A stretch of 64,000 bases of DNA from Dyadobacter fanqingshengii (GCF_023822005.2 NZ_CP098806.1:4402001-4466000); one strand, 5' to 3'; positions 1-9,966 are shown, counted from the first letter of the stretch. Notes: generated by a model from the letters alone, not told the origin. Program-made: numbers and translations.

Positions 1-1444
1 AAATGGCCAAAGGTTTTTCAACGAAAACGTGTTTTCCAGCTCTTATCGCCTCAGAAGCCATTTGCGCGTGCAGGTTATGGCGCGTCGTAATCATCACCAG
101 ATCTACTTCCGGATCATTGATAATGTCCTGATAATCAGTTCCATAATAAGCAATGTCATATTTCCGGGCAAGGTTGGCTGCCGACAACCCATTTGCGCTG
201 ACAATGTGCTTGATCGTCGCGTTTTTTAAAAGCGGAAGCAATGTTGTGGCAGTATAATGCCCGGCTCCTATAATGCCAATCACTCCCTTTGTTCCCGAAA
301 AACATTGTTTTGTTATCTGAATTGACCGTTTTGCTGAACACCTTTCTGGATAATCGAGGGTTACTGCAATGTTGCTTTGATCATGCTGTTTTGCATAAGC
401 ATTTTTAAAATCTGCGAACAGAAAGCTTTCACCTGTCAAGTAAGATGGATCAAATGCGCCATTTGACATTAATTTAAGAATGGCCTGAAAATTTCGGTTC
501 TCCGTCCAACGCACAAAAGCATGCGGGTAATCTACTCCATGATGTTCATAATCAGGATCGTATCTGCCAGGACCATAGGAGCATGAAACTTGGAATGTTA
601 GTTCTTTTTCATAAAAATCTGAGCGATTTAACCGAAGATCCGCCGTTCCGATCAGCACTATTTTACCTCGCTTTCGCGAAACCCGGGCCGCTTGGGATAA
701 GATCTGGTCAGATTGTGAATCGGTGGCAATGATCACGGCATCTGCGCCAAAGCCATTTGTCGCATTGCCAATGTAGTGTTCAAGATTAAGAAAATTGGGA
801 TTAATGGCCTCAAAACCCCTTGAAATGGCAACTTGAAGTCTATGCTCATTCGGCTCAATGCCAATCACATTGCATCCATTGATTTTTAGCATTTCGGCTG
901 TCAGCAATCCAACAAGCCCCAGACCGATCACAACAACCGTTTCACTCACGGACGGCGAAATCAAGCGAACCGCATGCAACCCAATGGAGGTCATTACAGT
1001 GAAAACTGCCTTGTGATCAGGAACTTCCGTTGGAACTTTCGCAATCAGATTTCTCGGAACGCAGACCATTTCCGCATGCGGTCCGTTGCTCACCACGCGA
1101 TCTCCGACCTGAATATCCTGCACGCCTTCACCAACTTCCAAAACATGCCCCACATTGCAGTAACCCAAAGGAATGGGCTGATCAATCTTGTTAGCAATGT
1201 TCCGAATTGTGTTAAACAAACCGTCTGACTTCACTTTTTGATAAGCAAGCCTGAATTTATCGGGTTGTAATATTGCCTTCTGAAACGGATTGGCCTTTGA
1301 AAAACGGATCAGTGCATTTTCCGTTCCCGGAGAGATCAGGCTTTTGTGCGACTGGATCAGCACATAACCGGGCTGGACGATCGGAGGTGGGACTTCCTGC
1401 AACGAAGTTTCCCCCGTTCGCAGGTTTTGCCTAAGCTGCTTCAT
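1..1444 (-). CDS. Bi-domain oxidoreductase: zinc-type dehydrogenase fused to Gfo/Idh/MocA domain (partial)
   Basis: The gene starts with ATG at 1444 and runs off the left edge, leaving 481 codons. Residues 1 to about 370 form a medium-chain dehydrogenase: a GroES-like start, then a dinucleotide-binding motif VVIGLGLVGLL near residue 171. A second Rossmann fold begins near residue 387 (GVIGIIGAGHYT) and carries the EKPLA motif of the Gfo/Idh/MocA family at about 476-480. The missing part should hold the substrate half of that domain. This fusion is known from bacterial surface-polysaccharide clusters, where it is thought to oxidise sugar derivatives; the substrate here is unknown. It is divergent from the stand-alone Gfo/Idh gene to its right, across about 116 bp that must hold both promoters. 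Confidence 0.85.
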   Translation of the reverse strand, partial: MKQLRQNLRTGETSLQEVPPPIVQPGYVLIQSHKSLISPGTENALIRFSKANPFQKAILQPDKFRLAYQKVKSDGLFNTIRNIANKIDQPIPLGYCNVGHVLEVGEGVQDIQVGDRVVSNGPHAEMVCVPRNLIAKVPTEVPDHKAVFTVMTSIGLHAVRLISPSVSETVVVIGLGLVGLLTAEMLKINGCNVIGIEPNEHRLQVAISRGFEAINPNFLNLEHYIGNATNGFGADAVIIATDSQSDQILSQAARVSRKRGKIVLIGTADLRLNRSDFYEKELTFQVSCSYGPGRYDPDYEHHGVDYPHAFVRWTENRNFQAILKLMSNGAFDPSYLTGESFLFADFKNAYAKQHDQSNIAVTLDYPERCSAKRSIQITKQCFSGTKGVIGIIGAGHYTATTLLPLLKNATIKHIVSANGLSAANLARKYDIAYYGTDYQDIINDPEVDLVMITTRHNLHAQMASEAIRAGKHVFVEKPLAI

Positions 1445-1560
1445 AAAAATATAGTGTGTTATTGAGTGCCGAAAATTACAATGTTAAAAGCAATAACAAA
1501 ATTTTAATATTTTTGATAATTACAATTCAAGTGAAAAAAGCAAATCCAGCTTATTAAAGC

Positions 1561-2718
1561 ATGAAAAAACTGAATATTGGAATCGTAGGATATAAGTTTA
1601 TGGGCCGGGCGCATAGCAACGCCTGGAAAAAAGCACCGCAATTTTTCGATATGCCTGCCATGCCTGTGTTGAAAGCAGCTTGCGGAAGGCATGAAAGCGC
1701 AGTGAAAGATTTTGCCGATAAATGGGGCTGGGAGGAGACCGAAACAGACTGGAAAAAGCTCGTTGCCAGACCTGATATTGACATTATAGATGTAGCATTG
1801 CCGCAAGATCTCCATTATAATGTGGCCCTTGCCGCTGCCAAAGAGGGAAAGCACATATTTTGTGAAAAGCCGCTTTCCATGAATAGCAGGCAGGCTGAGG
1901 AAATGCTGAAAGTGTGCGAGGATAATAAGGTCAAACATTATTTAAACCACAATTACCGGAGGACACCTGCTGTTTCTTTTGCCAAAAAAATGATTGAAGA
2001 TGGCAAAATCGGACGCATTTTTCACTGGCGCTGCGCTTACCAGCAAGACTGGATCATTGACCCGAACTTCCCCTTAACCTGGCAATTGCAAAAGGAATAT
2101 GCACAGGCCGGCCCGCAGTGGGACCTCAATTCCCACGCCGTCGACTTGGCACATTATCTCGTTGGTGACATTGCGAGCGTCTCCTCGTTAACTGCAAATT
2201 TTATCACAACCCGTCCGATTGTAGAAGGAGGTGGAACGACAGGAAATTTGACTGCGGGCGAAGTTGGCACGGAAATGGGTGACGTGACTGTGGAAGATGC
2301 TGCATTAATGATGGTAATGTTCAAAAACGGCGCTATCGGTTCATTTGAAGCCACACGTTTCGCGGCCGGACGCAAGAACAGGCTGTCTTTTGAGATTTAT
2401 GGAAGCAAAGGCAGTCTTTGTTTTGACCTTGAAAGGATGAATGAGCTGCAATATTTTTCCAGGGAAGATGAAAGCGGGCAACAAGGCTTCCGAACCATTC
2501 TGGCAACCGAGGCCGCGCACCCATATGCAGGAAACTGGTGGCCAGCCGGGCATATTATCGGTTACGAACATTCGTTTGTGCATGCTGTCGTGGATTTCGT
2601 GAACGCCATTGAATATGATACGCAGATTAAACCTGACTTTTCAGATGGTTTGAAGATCATCAAAGTCTTGGAAGCTGGGCTGGAATCAGCCGCGTCCAAG
2701 CGCCAAATTGATTTATAG
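1561..2718 (+). CDS. Gfo/Idh/MocA family oxidoreductase
   Basis: A 385-residue cytoplasmic NAD(P)-dependent sugar oxidoreductase with no signal peptide. The N-terminal Rossmann motif is GIVGYKFMGRAHSNAW (residues 7-22), and the family signature EKPLS starts at residue 102. The remaining residues fit the alpha/beta substrate domain, and the length is normal. It is followed 34 bp later by a secreted TIM-barrel protein, and this pairing is common in Bacteroidota sugar or polyol degradation loci. The exact substrate (inositol-like, glucoside or keto-sugar) cannot be read from the sequence. Confidence 0.9.
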   Translation: MKKLNIGIVGYKFMGRAHSNAWKKAPQFFDMPAMPVLKAACGRHESAVKDFADKWGWEETETDWKKLVARPDIDIIDVALPQDLHYNVALAAAKEGKHIFCEKPLSMNSRQAEEMLKVCEDNKVKHYLNHNYRRTPAVSFAKKMIEDGKIGRIFHWRCAYQQDWIIDPNFPLTWQLQKEYAQAGPQWDLNSHAVDLAHYLVGDIASVSSLTANFITTRPIVEGGGTTGNLTAGEVGTEMGDVTVEDAALMMVMFKNGAIGSFEATRFAAGRKNRLSFEIYGSKGSLCFDLERMNELQYFSREDESGQQGFRTILATEAAHPYAGNWWPAGHIIGYEHSFVHAVVDFVNAIEYDTQIKPDFSDGLKIIKVLEAGLESAASKRQIDL

Positions 2719-2752
2719 TAAACACTCAGAGCCACCTTCAACAATCTAAAAT

Positions 2753-3685
2753 ATGATTACGTATATACAAAATCGTTCGTTAAAGGTGGCTTTGAAATTT
2801 TGCTTGCTGACATGCGCGTGTCTGCTGTTTTCGATCGCGACTTTTGCTCAAAACGTGACAGACAAGAAAAGCATTTTCAGTCGGGAAAACCTGATTGCGT
2901 GGTGCATTGTACCCTTTGATGTAAAAGAAAGAGGGCCAGCGGAACGTGCTGACATGCTTAATAAACTCGGGATCACCATGCTTGCGTATGACTGGCGCGA
3001 GAAGCACGTGCCCACTTTTGAAGAAGAAATTGAACAACTTAAAAAACACAATATCAAGCTGCAAGCTTTCTGGTATTACTCAGGCGCCAATCCTGAAAAT
3101 GATAAGAATTTTGCCACCATTATTGAGGTTTTAAGGAAGCATAATGTTAAAACAGAGATCTGGTGCATGGTTAGCGGCATCAAAGGACTAGACGAAATGA
3201 CGCAGGAAGAAAAGGTCAAAGCTGTGGCAAAACCGGTTGCTTACATGGCAGACAAAGCTGCGGAAATCGGCTGTAAGCTAGGCCTTTACAATCACGGAGG
3301 TTGGTATGGGGAGCCTGAAAACCAACTGCAAATCTTTGATTATCTGAAAAAACCGAATATCGGAATCGTCTATAATTTCCATCACGCGGAAGAGCACATT
3401 CAACGCTTCCCTGAATTTTTCCCGAAACTCATTCCGCATCTGCTGGCCCTGAATCTTTCCGGCCTCAAAAAAGGAAATCCCGTAAAAGTAGTTCCCATCG
3501 ACCAGGGCGACGCTGAGCTCGACATGATCAAAATCGTCAAAAACAGCAACTACAAAGGCCCAATTGGCATTATCAACGAAGACACTGCACCTGACGCCGA
3601 GGTTGGGTTAATGTTGAATATGGACGGTTTGAAGGGGATTTTGGAGAAATTAGGGGACGAGGCCGCGCTGAGGAGTTATAAGTGA
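2753..3685 (+). CDS. Secreted sugar phosphate isomerase/epimerase-like TIM-barrel protein
   Basis: 310 residues. A hydrophobic signal peptide ends near residue 32 (SIATFAQ), so the protein should reach the periplasm. The mature part has the alternating strand/helix pattern of xylose-isomerase-like TIM barrels, with candidate metal or substrate residues in LYNHGGWYGEP and IINEDTAP. Members of this family isomerise, epimerise or cleave sugars and keto-sugars, and exported versions are frequent in Bacteroidota next to Gfo/Idh oxidoreductases, as here. It is probably co-transcribed with the preceding gene (34 bp gap). The reaction is not known. Confidence 0.8.
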   Translation: MITYIQNRSLKVALKFCLLTCACLLFSIATFAQNVTDKKSIFSRENLIAWCIVPFDVKERGPAERADMLNKLGITMLAYDWREKHVPTFEEEIEQLKKHNIKLQAFWYYSGANPENDKNFATIIEVLRKHNVKTEIWCMVSGIKGLDEMTQEEKVKAVAKPVAYMADKAAEIGCKLGLYNHGGWYGEPENQLQIFDYLKKPNIGIVYNFHHAEEHIQRFPEFFPKLIPHLLALNLSGLKKGNPVKVVPIDQGDAELDMIKIVKNSNYKGPIGIINEDTAPDAEVGLMLNMDGLKGILEKLGDEAALRSYK

Positions 3686-3791
3686 CATTTACCGTTCTTT
3701 CTTCCAAACTCACCGGCGGCTCACTGAAGAAGTTTGTTCGAGGCAATTATTTCTACCTTCCTCGTAAGTATTTCATTCAACCCGAGCGCCT

Positions 3792-4250
3792 ATGTTTTAT
3801 TTGTACAAACGAAGAATTTTCCTGCCTAAAATCGCCAGCCGCCCAGTCGTGAAGAGCCTGGCCTTCACGGCTATTTTAGCAACAACACTGCTTTCCAGCT
3901 GCTTTCTCAAACAAGATCGAACAACGACGGTTTATGGGACCATTACGGATCAGAACGGGGAGCCAGTTGATAGTATTATGGTGCTAGCGCAGGGCATGCA
4001 CTATCTTATTTTCGAATCATTGCAACATACTTATTCCGATTCAAACGGCCATTTTGAGATGGTGATAGAGGTTCCAAAAAGGTTCGGGACGATTGACATA
4101 TCTGTGCCATTTTACCCAAAGGAAAACCCAAAATTCCAAAAATACTATAAGGGCAAGAAAACCATTAAGAATGATATGGCAACAAGTAACTGCTGCATTA
4201 CCTCAGTGGGTAAGAAAACCAAATATGACTTCCAACTAATCCCAAAGTAA
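3792..4250 (+). CDS. Small lipoprotein with carboxypeptidase-regulatory-like fold, copy 1
   Basis: 152 residues with a lipobox ending at Cys37 (TTLLSSC). The mature part begins FLKQDRTTTVYGTITDQNGE, resembling the seven-stranded carboxypeptidase-regulatory (transthyretin-like) domain (GTITDQNGEPVDSIMV). It ends in a Cys-Cys motif (SNCCI) and KTKYDFQLIPK. The next gene is a close paralogue repeated at a 447-bp period. The function is unknown. The position just upstream of a T9SS esterase may only reflect neighbourhood. The protein is probably anchored in the outer membrane. Confidence 0.75.
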   Translation: MFYLYKRRIFLPKIASRPVVKSLAFTAILATTLLSSCFLKQDRTTTVYGTITDQNGEPVDSIMVLAQGMHYLIFESLQHTYSDSNGHFEMVIEVPKRFGTIDISVPFYPKENPKFQKYYKGKKTIKNDMATSNCCITSVGKKTKYDFQLIPK

Positions 4251-4256
4251 CCCGCC

Positions 4257-4697
4257 ATGAAACAAATGCAAAGCATCTTAACTATCTCAGTAAAAGTCGT
4301 TTTCCACGTTATCGCACATTTTATAATGATCATTCAGCTCAATAGCTGCTTTCTCAAACAAGACCGGACAACGACGGTTTATGGGACGATTACAGATCAG
4401 AACGGGGAGCCAGTTGATAGCATTATGGTGATCGCACGAGGCAAGCGCGGTTTCAGCTTTGAAACTTTGAAACAGACTTATACTAATGGTGAAGGCTGCT
4501 ATGAAATATTGATCGATCCGCCAAAAAAGTTTGACTTTATAGACATTTCTGTGCCATTCCTATTGATTGAAAATCCAAAGTTTTTCAAATATTATACGGG
4601 AAAGAAGACGAGAAAAGACGACGAAAAAACAAGTAATTGTTGTATTGCTCCCATTGGCGAAAAAACCAAATATGACTTTCAACTAATCCCCAAGTAA
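4257..4697 (+). CDS. Small lipoprotein with carboxypeptidase-regulatory-like fold, copy 2
   Basis: 146 residues, starting 6 bp after the stop of copy 1. The lipobox is LNSC (Cys31). Mature residues 32-57 are the same as in copy 1, and the C-terminus (SNCC, then EKTKYDFQLIPK) is nearly so, while the leader and the middle have diverged. DNA conservation is strongest around 3897-3975 against 4344-4422. The sequence shows a tandem duplication, and the two copies are probably translated from one message. The function is unknown. Confidence 0.75.
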   Translation: MKQMQSILTISVKVVFHVIAHFIMIIQLNSCFLKQDRTTTVYGTITDQNGEPVDSIMVIARGKRGFSFETLKQTYTNGEGCYEILIDPPKKFDFIDISVPFLLIENPKFFKYYTGKKTRKDDEKTSNCCIAPIGEKTKYDFQLIPK

Positions 4698-4726
4698 TTT
4701 AATTTCTTATTTAATCATACACTAAA

Positions 4727-7700
4727 ATGCAACACCTTGCCGCCTTCGCGAGGAGAGGACGCTATTGTCTTCTCCCAACCCTTCTTTTTGCCTTTTCAAT
4801 AACGTTTGGACAGGATTATGAGCAATTACGACAGCAAAAGCTTAATAGCCTGGACTTGTCGGGCCTCGGACAAAGGCTGTTTCTCAATGCCGGTGTTACG
4901 ACCAAGCATGAAATCGACCATTTCAAAAATCTAAACAAAAATGAAAAAACACTTGCAGAACCCGTGTCGGCAGAAGAATGGCAAAACCTCTATGACCGCC
5001 TAGTAGACACGGATCTCAGGCCTGCAAATATCCGTTTAGCAGAACTGACACAATTAATAGAAACGAATGCTGCTAAGCTGACCAGTAGCAATGTGGTGCC
5101 GATCGGAATTATTAACCTGGAAGGCATTTACCTTTCCGATCAGGAACTTGCGCAAAATGAAACTTCTAAAAAAGCCGGACGTGCGGTTGATTTTACAAAA
5201 TACGAAACGGTCAGGATCGTTTCCTCCGCTGCGTTGCAAGAAGATCTTTACCAGGCTAAGGTGTCGTTTTACATTAGTAATGCGCTCAATATCGACAACC
5301 ATGCTGAAAAAGTCTCGGCACTGGAAATTGATTTTAATGATGGAGGTGGCTTCACGACTTATCCCATCTCCGGTCAACTCATACTGCATGAATTTCAATC
5401 TATTGGCGAGCATCGGATCAACATTCGCTTTCAAGTTGGCAGTGTCGCGTATACTTTTGAGACAAAGGTTAATGTAAAACAAATGGTGCGCTATCCTTAT
5501 GAGGAGTTCGATATCACCGCAAAACCGTTTTCAACAGCATCTCCCGAAGCAGATTCGACTGCCAGAACTGCATTTGTGGGAGGCACCATTCGGATCATTA
5601 AAGGTTGTGACGAAATTCTGAACAAGCCTATTATCGTTGCAGAAGGGTTTGATATGGGACAGGATGTGAACCTGGATGTATTGGAAGCGCGTTATCGCAC
5701 TCCGCTCAACCAATTTCTGCTGGAGGGATATGACCTGGTGCTTTTGGATTACAATGATGGACGGGCCGCTATTCAAGATAATGCACAGGTGCTTAAAGCA
5801 GCTCTTGAACTTGTAAACAATCAAAAAAGTGGAAATGTCGAGGCCATTGTGATTGGTGAAAGTATGAGTGGACTTGTAGCAAGATGGGCGCTGAGAGAAA
5901 TGGAGAACTCTGGACAAGCGCATCATGTTCAGTTGTTAATGTGCTACGACACCCCGCATCAAGGTGCGAATGTGCCGGTGGGTCTCACGCAATTAATGTA
6001 TGATGCACATCCTACTTTGCTTACGAAAGTAATTTTGAAATTTTTCGCCAAAGGTTGGCGTAATTATCACTCTGCCTTGGGCACGCAAGCTGCCAGGCAG
6101 CTATTGTTGCATCATGCTGGCCATCCCAATGTCGGTGCAAAACATCCCGATTTCGATAGTTTTCGCACGCAGTTAGTCAATCTTGGAAATGGTGGCTATC
6201 CGGCTAATTGCCGAAATATTGCTGTTATACATGGCAGTATGAATGCATCAGACCGGGTGCTTTTCAATACCTATAATTATGGAAGCAGATTATTAATGAG
6301 CTGGACACCATTTGGACTTCAGAATACGAATATCGACATCCATACTAATGACTTAAATAAAAACTCCAGTGTTTTTAAGTTTTCTGCTTGGGGTATATTT
6401 TCAAAAAAGCTTGGTGTTAACCGTAAGTATACTAGCTCTTTGAATGATGACTTTCTTCCTGGTGGACGAAGTGCCGCCAGAATCCCTAATAAGCTTTTTA
6501 ATGGCACTTCGTGGTTTGAATTTTGCTTCGTGCCTACATTCAGCTCGATTGACTTCCAAGGACCTAGAACAACGCAACTTGAAAGGGAGTTACTTAATAT
6601 TGAAAATATGGATCCGACACAGACACCATTCGTAATGATTTACGGTACTAATGAGAATAATGCTCATGTTACTCCTGGTACAGCTAATTTTACCAATGTA
6701 GGCCTAGCCGAAGGCCTCTTAACCAGCAACCCCGCCTGTCCTGCCCTACCCGTCCCCCCAATTCCAACAATTGCCCCTTTCAACACTTGCTATCCATTCG
6801 GCGAGAAGCGCACAACAGAGGATAACACAGCGAACATTACCGTTTCACTGAAAAATGCTTCCAACGGCCAATACGTGCATAACTGGACCGTGCTGCCATC
6901 GAATCAATATTTTACAACAACTGGCGATCAGATCACTTTTCAGGCTGAGCGGGTGGATCATTATGAGGTTACTTGCGTGCGCACTTATCCGAACCGCAGG
7001 GATTTGAGCTCGACTGCCACGGCGACCATCTGGGTTTATGATTGTAATAGTGGTAACCTTCCTGCAAAGCCGGATGAAGATCAATTGGTGTTTGCAGACG
7101 CGGCGGACGTTTGGGAAGGCGATTTTTTGCTGACAACCTCGGTAGATTCACTTGCTGTATTTGCGCATTATTTTCCCGTTACTAAAATATTATATGCATC
7201 GCTCCAAAACGGAACATTCATTCCGAGAAGCAAGCTAAAAGCTAGCGGCATGTTTGACGAATTCGCTGCGCTTTTCGCAGAAAATGACCCGAGCAACCCG
7301 CTCCCTGTTCATTTGATAAAGTTTGAGGCTCGTGCTGAGGGCAAGAATGTGCTGTTGAGTTGGTCCACTTCCAGTGAAATAAATAGCGAGAAGTTCATTA
7401 TCGAGCGAAGTGCCTCGGGCAAGGATTGGAATGCAATCGGTCAAGTTACGGCGCAAAAGCTGAGTGATGAGCAGAAAGAATATGCATTCTATGATTCCAA
7501 CGTCGAGCTGAAGGCTGCCTTTTATCGCTTAAAAATGGTCGATTCAGACAGCACATTTGCTTACAGCAGGATCGAAAACCTGCAATTCGACGGTTCACAA
7601 TCTGCCTTATTTCCTAATCCAGTAGGGATCGACGGGTTATTGCAACTGCCCGAAGGCGCCAATGCGGCTGACATTACCATTTTTGATCTTTCCGGCGTGA

Positions 7701-7825
7701 AAGTTTATGAGAAGAATGGTGCAGCGACGCAGATTAATGTTGAGAAACTTTCGCCAGGAAATTATATCGTTCGTATTCGACTGAAGGACGGAACCGAAAC
7801 AAGTCAGCTGGTAGTGAAGAAATAA
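4727..7825 (+). CDS. Secreted T9SS type A protein with alpha/beta-hydrolase (lipase/esterase-like) domain
   Basis: 1032 residues. A signal peptide ends around residue 28 (SITFGQ). A central alpha/beta-hydrolase region has the nucleophile elbow GESMSG (Ser379), preceded by a long N-terminal domain, and CYDTPHQGANVP follows as in PGAP1-like lipases. Next come a PKD-like segment and a fibronectin-like region (LLSWSTSSEINSEKFIIER). The C-terminal type A sorting domain begins near residue 955 (LFPNPVG) and ends LVVKK. T9SS should export it across the outer membrane and anchor or release it. The substrate is unknown. It lies 29 bp after the duplicated lipoproteins. Confidence 0.85.
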   Translation: MQHLAAFARRGRYCLLPTLLFAFSITFGQDYEQLRQQKLNSLDLSGLGQRLFLNAGVTTKHEIDHFKNLNKNEKTLAEPVSAEEWQNLYDRLVDTDLRPANIRLAELTQLIETNAAKLTSSNVVPIGIINLEGIYLSDQELAQNETSKKAGRAVDFTKYETVRIVSSAALQEDLYQAKVSFYISNALNIDNHAEKVSALEIDFNDGGGFTTYPISGQLILHEFQSIGEHRINIRFQVGSVAYTFETKVNVKQMVRYPYEEFDITAKPFSTASPEADSTARTAFVGGTIRIIKGCDEILNKPIIVAEGFDMGQDVNLDVLEARYRTPLNQFLLEGYDLVLLDYNDGRAAIQDNAQVLKAALELVNNQKSGNVEAIVIGESMSGLVARWALREMENSGQAHHVQLLMCYDTPHQGANVPVGLTQLMYDAHPTLLTKVILKFFAKGWRNYHSALGTQAARQLLLHHAGHPNVGAKHPDFDSFRTQLVNLGNGGYPANCRNIAVIHGSMNASDRVLFNTYNYGSRLLMSWTPFGLQNTNIDIHTNDLNKNSSVFKFSAWGIFSKKLGVNRKYTSSLNDDFLPGGRSAARIPNKLFNGTSWFEFCFVPTFSSIDFQGPRTTQLERELLNIENMDPTQTPFVMIYGTNENNAHVTPGTANFTNVGLAEGLLTSNPACPALPVPPIPTIAPFNTCYPFGEKRTTEDNTANITVSLKNASNGQYVHNWTVLPSNQYFTTTGDQITFQAERVDHYEVTCVRTYPNRRDLSSTATATIWVYDCNSGNLPAKPDEDQLVFADAADVWEGDFLLTTSVDSLAVFAHYFPVTKILYASLQNGTFIPRSKLKASGMFDEFAALFAENDPSNPLPVHLIKFEARAEGKNVLLSWSTSSEINSEKFIIERSASGKDWNAIGQVTAQKLSDEQKEYAFYDSNVELKAAFYRLKMVDSDSTFAYSRIENLQFDGSQSALFPNPVGIDGLLQLPEGANAADITIFDLSGVKVYEKNGAATQINVEKLSPGNYIVRIRLKDGTETSQLVVKK

Positions 7826-7869
7826 GTATTGACATTGAACAACCTGATCACGTATATAGAAATTTCGTT

Positions 7870-7890
7870 GGTTAAAGGTATTCTTTAACC
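7870..7890. repeat. Short inverted repeat
   Basis: The sequence reads ggttaaag-gtatt-ctttaacc, an 8-bp perfect stem with a 5-nt loop, between the T9SS esterase and the next T9SS gene. It lies 18 bp before a second, longer inverted repeat. It may be part of a weak terminator, since no T-tract follows. Confidence 0.5.
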
Positions 7891-7908
7891 TTCCCGTAAA
7901 ACATTGAC

Positions 7909-7950
7909 AGTTAAGGCATAAGTAAAAAAGCATTTACTTATGCCTTAACT
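7909..7950. repeat. Perfect 18-bp inverted repeat with flanking 7-bp direct repeats
   Basis: Arms at 7909-7926 and 7933-7950 are perfectly complementary around the 6-nt loop aaagca. The copies of ttgacag at 7904-7910 and 7953-7959 are direct repeats at the outer ends. No T-tract follows on either strand, so a plain rho-independent terminator is less likely. Alternatives are an operator, an mRNA-stability hairpin or a tiny mobile-element relic. Confidence 0.7.
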
Positions 7951-8001
7951 ATTTGACAGCGATCTATATCGAGAAATTTTAAAATAAACACTTTTCGCAC
8001 T

Positions 8002-9915
8002 ATGAAAACACTACTACTAATACTGTCACTCGTTTTTGCCAATCTGACTGGATTTGCGCAATGGAGTACAGATCCGACACAAGGCAATTTAATTCGACAG
8101 GGGACAAACACGATACGAGAATTTAATCTTCATACGGATAATAATGGTGGAACATTCCTTGTCTGGGAAGATTGGCGAACATTTGGACCAAATATTTACG
8201 CACAGCGCATTACCACAGCTGGTTCACCAAAGTGGGATGAAAAGGAAGGGCATATAGTGCGGGCTATGCAAGGGTACGATGAAATGATTGCATACATCGC
8301 TGAAATCGGATCCACAAGTGATGGAAATGGGAATGCCATAATCGCATGGTCAGATACGCGGGATCTTTTTCAAGTTTATGTTCAGAAGATCAATGGAACC
8401 GGTCAAACGCAGTGGCAAAACAAGGGACTTAGCATATGTACCGATTGTTATTATGCCGAAAAAGTAAGGATAATAAGCGACGGAAGTGGCGGGGCTATCA
8501 TTGCATGGAGTGGTGACAAGGCTTCCTCGGAAGCAAGTGAGGTCTATATTCAACGGATTAATGCAAACGGTGAAAGCCAATGGCAAAGCAATGGGGTAAG
8601 AGTGACTAATAATGATGAAAGTGGTAAGAACTTCCTGAACATTGTGAGCGATGGAAAGGGTGGCGCAATTGTTACATGGGAACATTTGGAAAATGGGATA
8701 AGTGACATTCGGGCTCAGCATTTAGATAACAATGGTAATCCTCATTGGGCAGCCGAAGGGGTTGTTCTAGGTAACTTTACAACAGGTATCGGAAAGCAGC
8801 CCGAATCGATAGCTGATGGCAATGGTGGAATAATAACTGTTTGGTATGACGTTCGTAATTCTTCCGGAAATCTGTATGCTCAAAGAATCAACTCGAATGG
8901 ACAACTTCAATGGACTCTTGGAGGACTGCCTGTTTGCACGGCAAATGAAGAGCAGATTGATCCTCGCATCATCAGTGATACGCAGGGAGGTGCGATAATC
9001 GCTTGGCAGGATTCGAGAAATGGCACTGCTAACAATGACATTTATGCGCAACGGATAAATGCAAGCGGCCAGGCTCAATGGGCAATCGACGGAATACCAG
9101 TGTGCGCCCAGTCGTCTAATCAATTTAGCCCACATATAACTCCTGATGGTGAGGGTGGAGTTGTTATGTGTTGGACTGATACCCGGAATGCTGGAGTCAT
9201 TTATGACAACAAAGATGTATATGCCCAGCGCGTGGCTGGATCAGGAACTCTGCTCTGGGAAAGCAACGGCGCTCCGGTTGCCACAGGAGAGGCTATTCAG
9301 GGTACCGCAGCAATTGCGAATGATGATAATGGTGGCTTTGTTATCATCTGGGGCACCGATGACAGCATATTTGCATCTCGCCTTACTAAAGATGGCCTGC
9401 TTCCCGTGACGCTGGTGACTTTTGATGCGCTTGCAGAAAATGACAACGCAGTTCTAACATGGACAACCAGTCAGGAAACCAATAACAAGGGTTTTGAAAT
9501 CGAACGCAGTGCCGATGGAAAGCATTTTGAAAAGATTGGGTTTGTAAATCCATATAACAGCGAATCCGACACAATTCAAAACTATCAATATACCGACTCT
9601 GCCCCACTCTCAGGCCCTAACTATTACCGCCTCAAGCAACTCGATCATGATGGTAAGTTTGCTTTTAGTAGAATGTTGCATCTGGAATTTAAAAGCCAGA
9701 ATAAATTCTTCGTTTTCCCTAATCCTGCTTTTAAGTCAATTTATGTCGAAACTCCGTATGAAAATGGAAACATACAAGTCACTGATATGATCGGGCATGC
9801 AGTATTTAACACACCTCCAACCGGCACACGGACCCACGTCGACATCGCAAATTTACCTGTCGGCATGTATGTCGTTAAAACTATTTCTTGGAGTCAAATT
9901 TTTATGAAACATTAA
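8002..9915 (+). CDS. Secreted T9SS type A protein with internal beta-propeller-like repeats, copy 1
   Basis: 637 residues. The signal peptide ends at residue 20 (NLTGFAQ). The body is about eight or nine copies of a roughly 50-residue unit with the core SDGxGGAIIAWxDxR, then IYAQRIN, GxxQW and GxPVC, as expected for propeller blades. A fibronectin-like region (LTWTTSQETNNKGFEIERS) and a type A sorting domain (VFPNPAFKSIYVETP) follow. The last residues (WSQIFMKH) lack the usual SKKI/L-type ending. It is a paralogue of the next gene. The function is unknown; binding or adhesion is a guess. Confidence 0.8.
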   Translation: MKTLLLILSLVFANLTGFAQWSTDPTQGNLIRQGTNTIREFNLHTDNNGGTFLVWEDWRTFGPNIYAQRITTAGSPKWDEKEGHIVRAMQGYDEMIAYIAEIGSTSDGNGNAIIAWSDTRDLFQVYVQKINGTGQTQWQNKGLSICTDCYYAEKVRIISDGSGGAIIAWSGDKASSEASEVYIQRINANGESQWQSNGVRVTNNDESGKNFLNIVSDGKGGAIVTWEHLENGISDIRAQHLDNNGNPHWAAEGVVLGNFTTGIGKQPESIADGNGGIITVWYDVRNSSGNLYAQRINSNGQLQWTLGGLPVCTANEEQIDPRIISDTQGGAIIAWQDSRNGTANNDIYAQRINASGQAQWAIDGIPVCAQSSNQFSPHITPDGEGGVVMCWTDTRNAGVIYDNKDVYAQRVAGSGTLLWESNGAPVATGEAIQGTAAIANDDNGGFVIIWGTDDSIFASRLTKDGLLPVTLVTFDALAENDNAVLTWTTSQETNNKGFEIERSADGKHFEKIGFVNPYNSESDTIQNYQYTDSAPLSGPNYYRLKQLDHDGKFAFSRMLHLEFKSQNKFFVFPNPAFKSIYVETPYENGNIQVTDMIGHAVFNTPPTGTRTHVDIANLPVGMYVVKTISWSQIFMKH

Positions 9916-9966
9916 CACGCTCTTGAACAACTAAATAGATACACTATAACATTAACACATCTGGCC

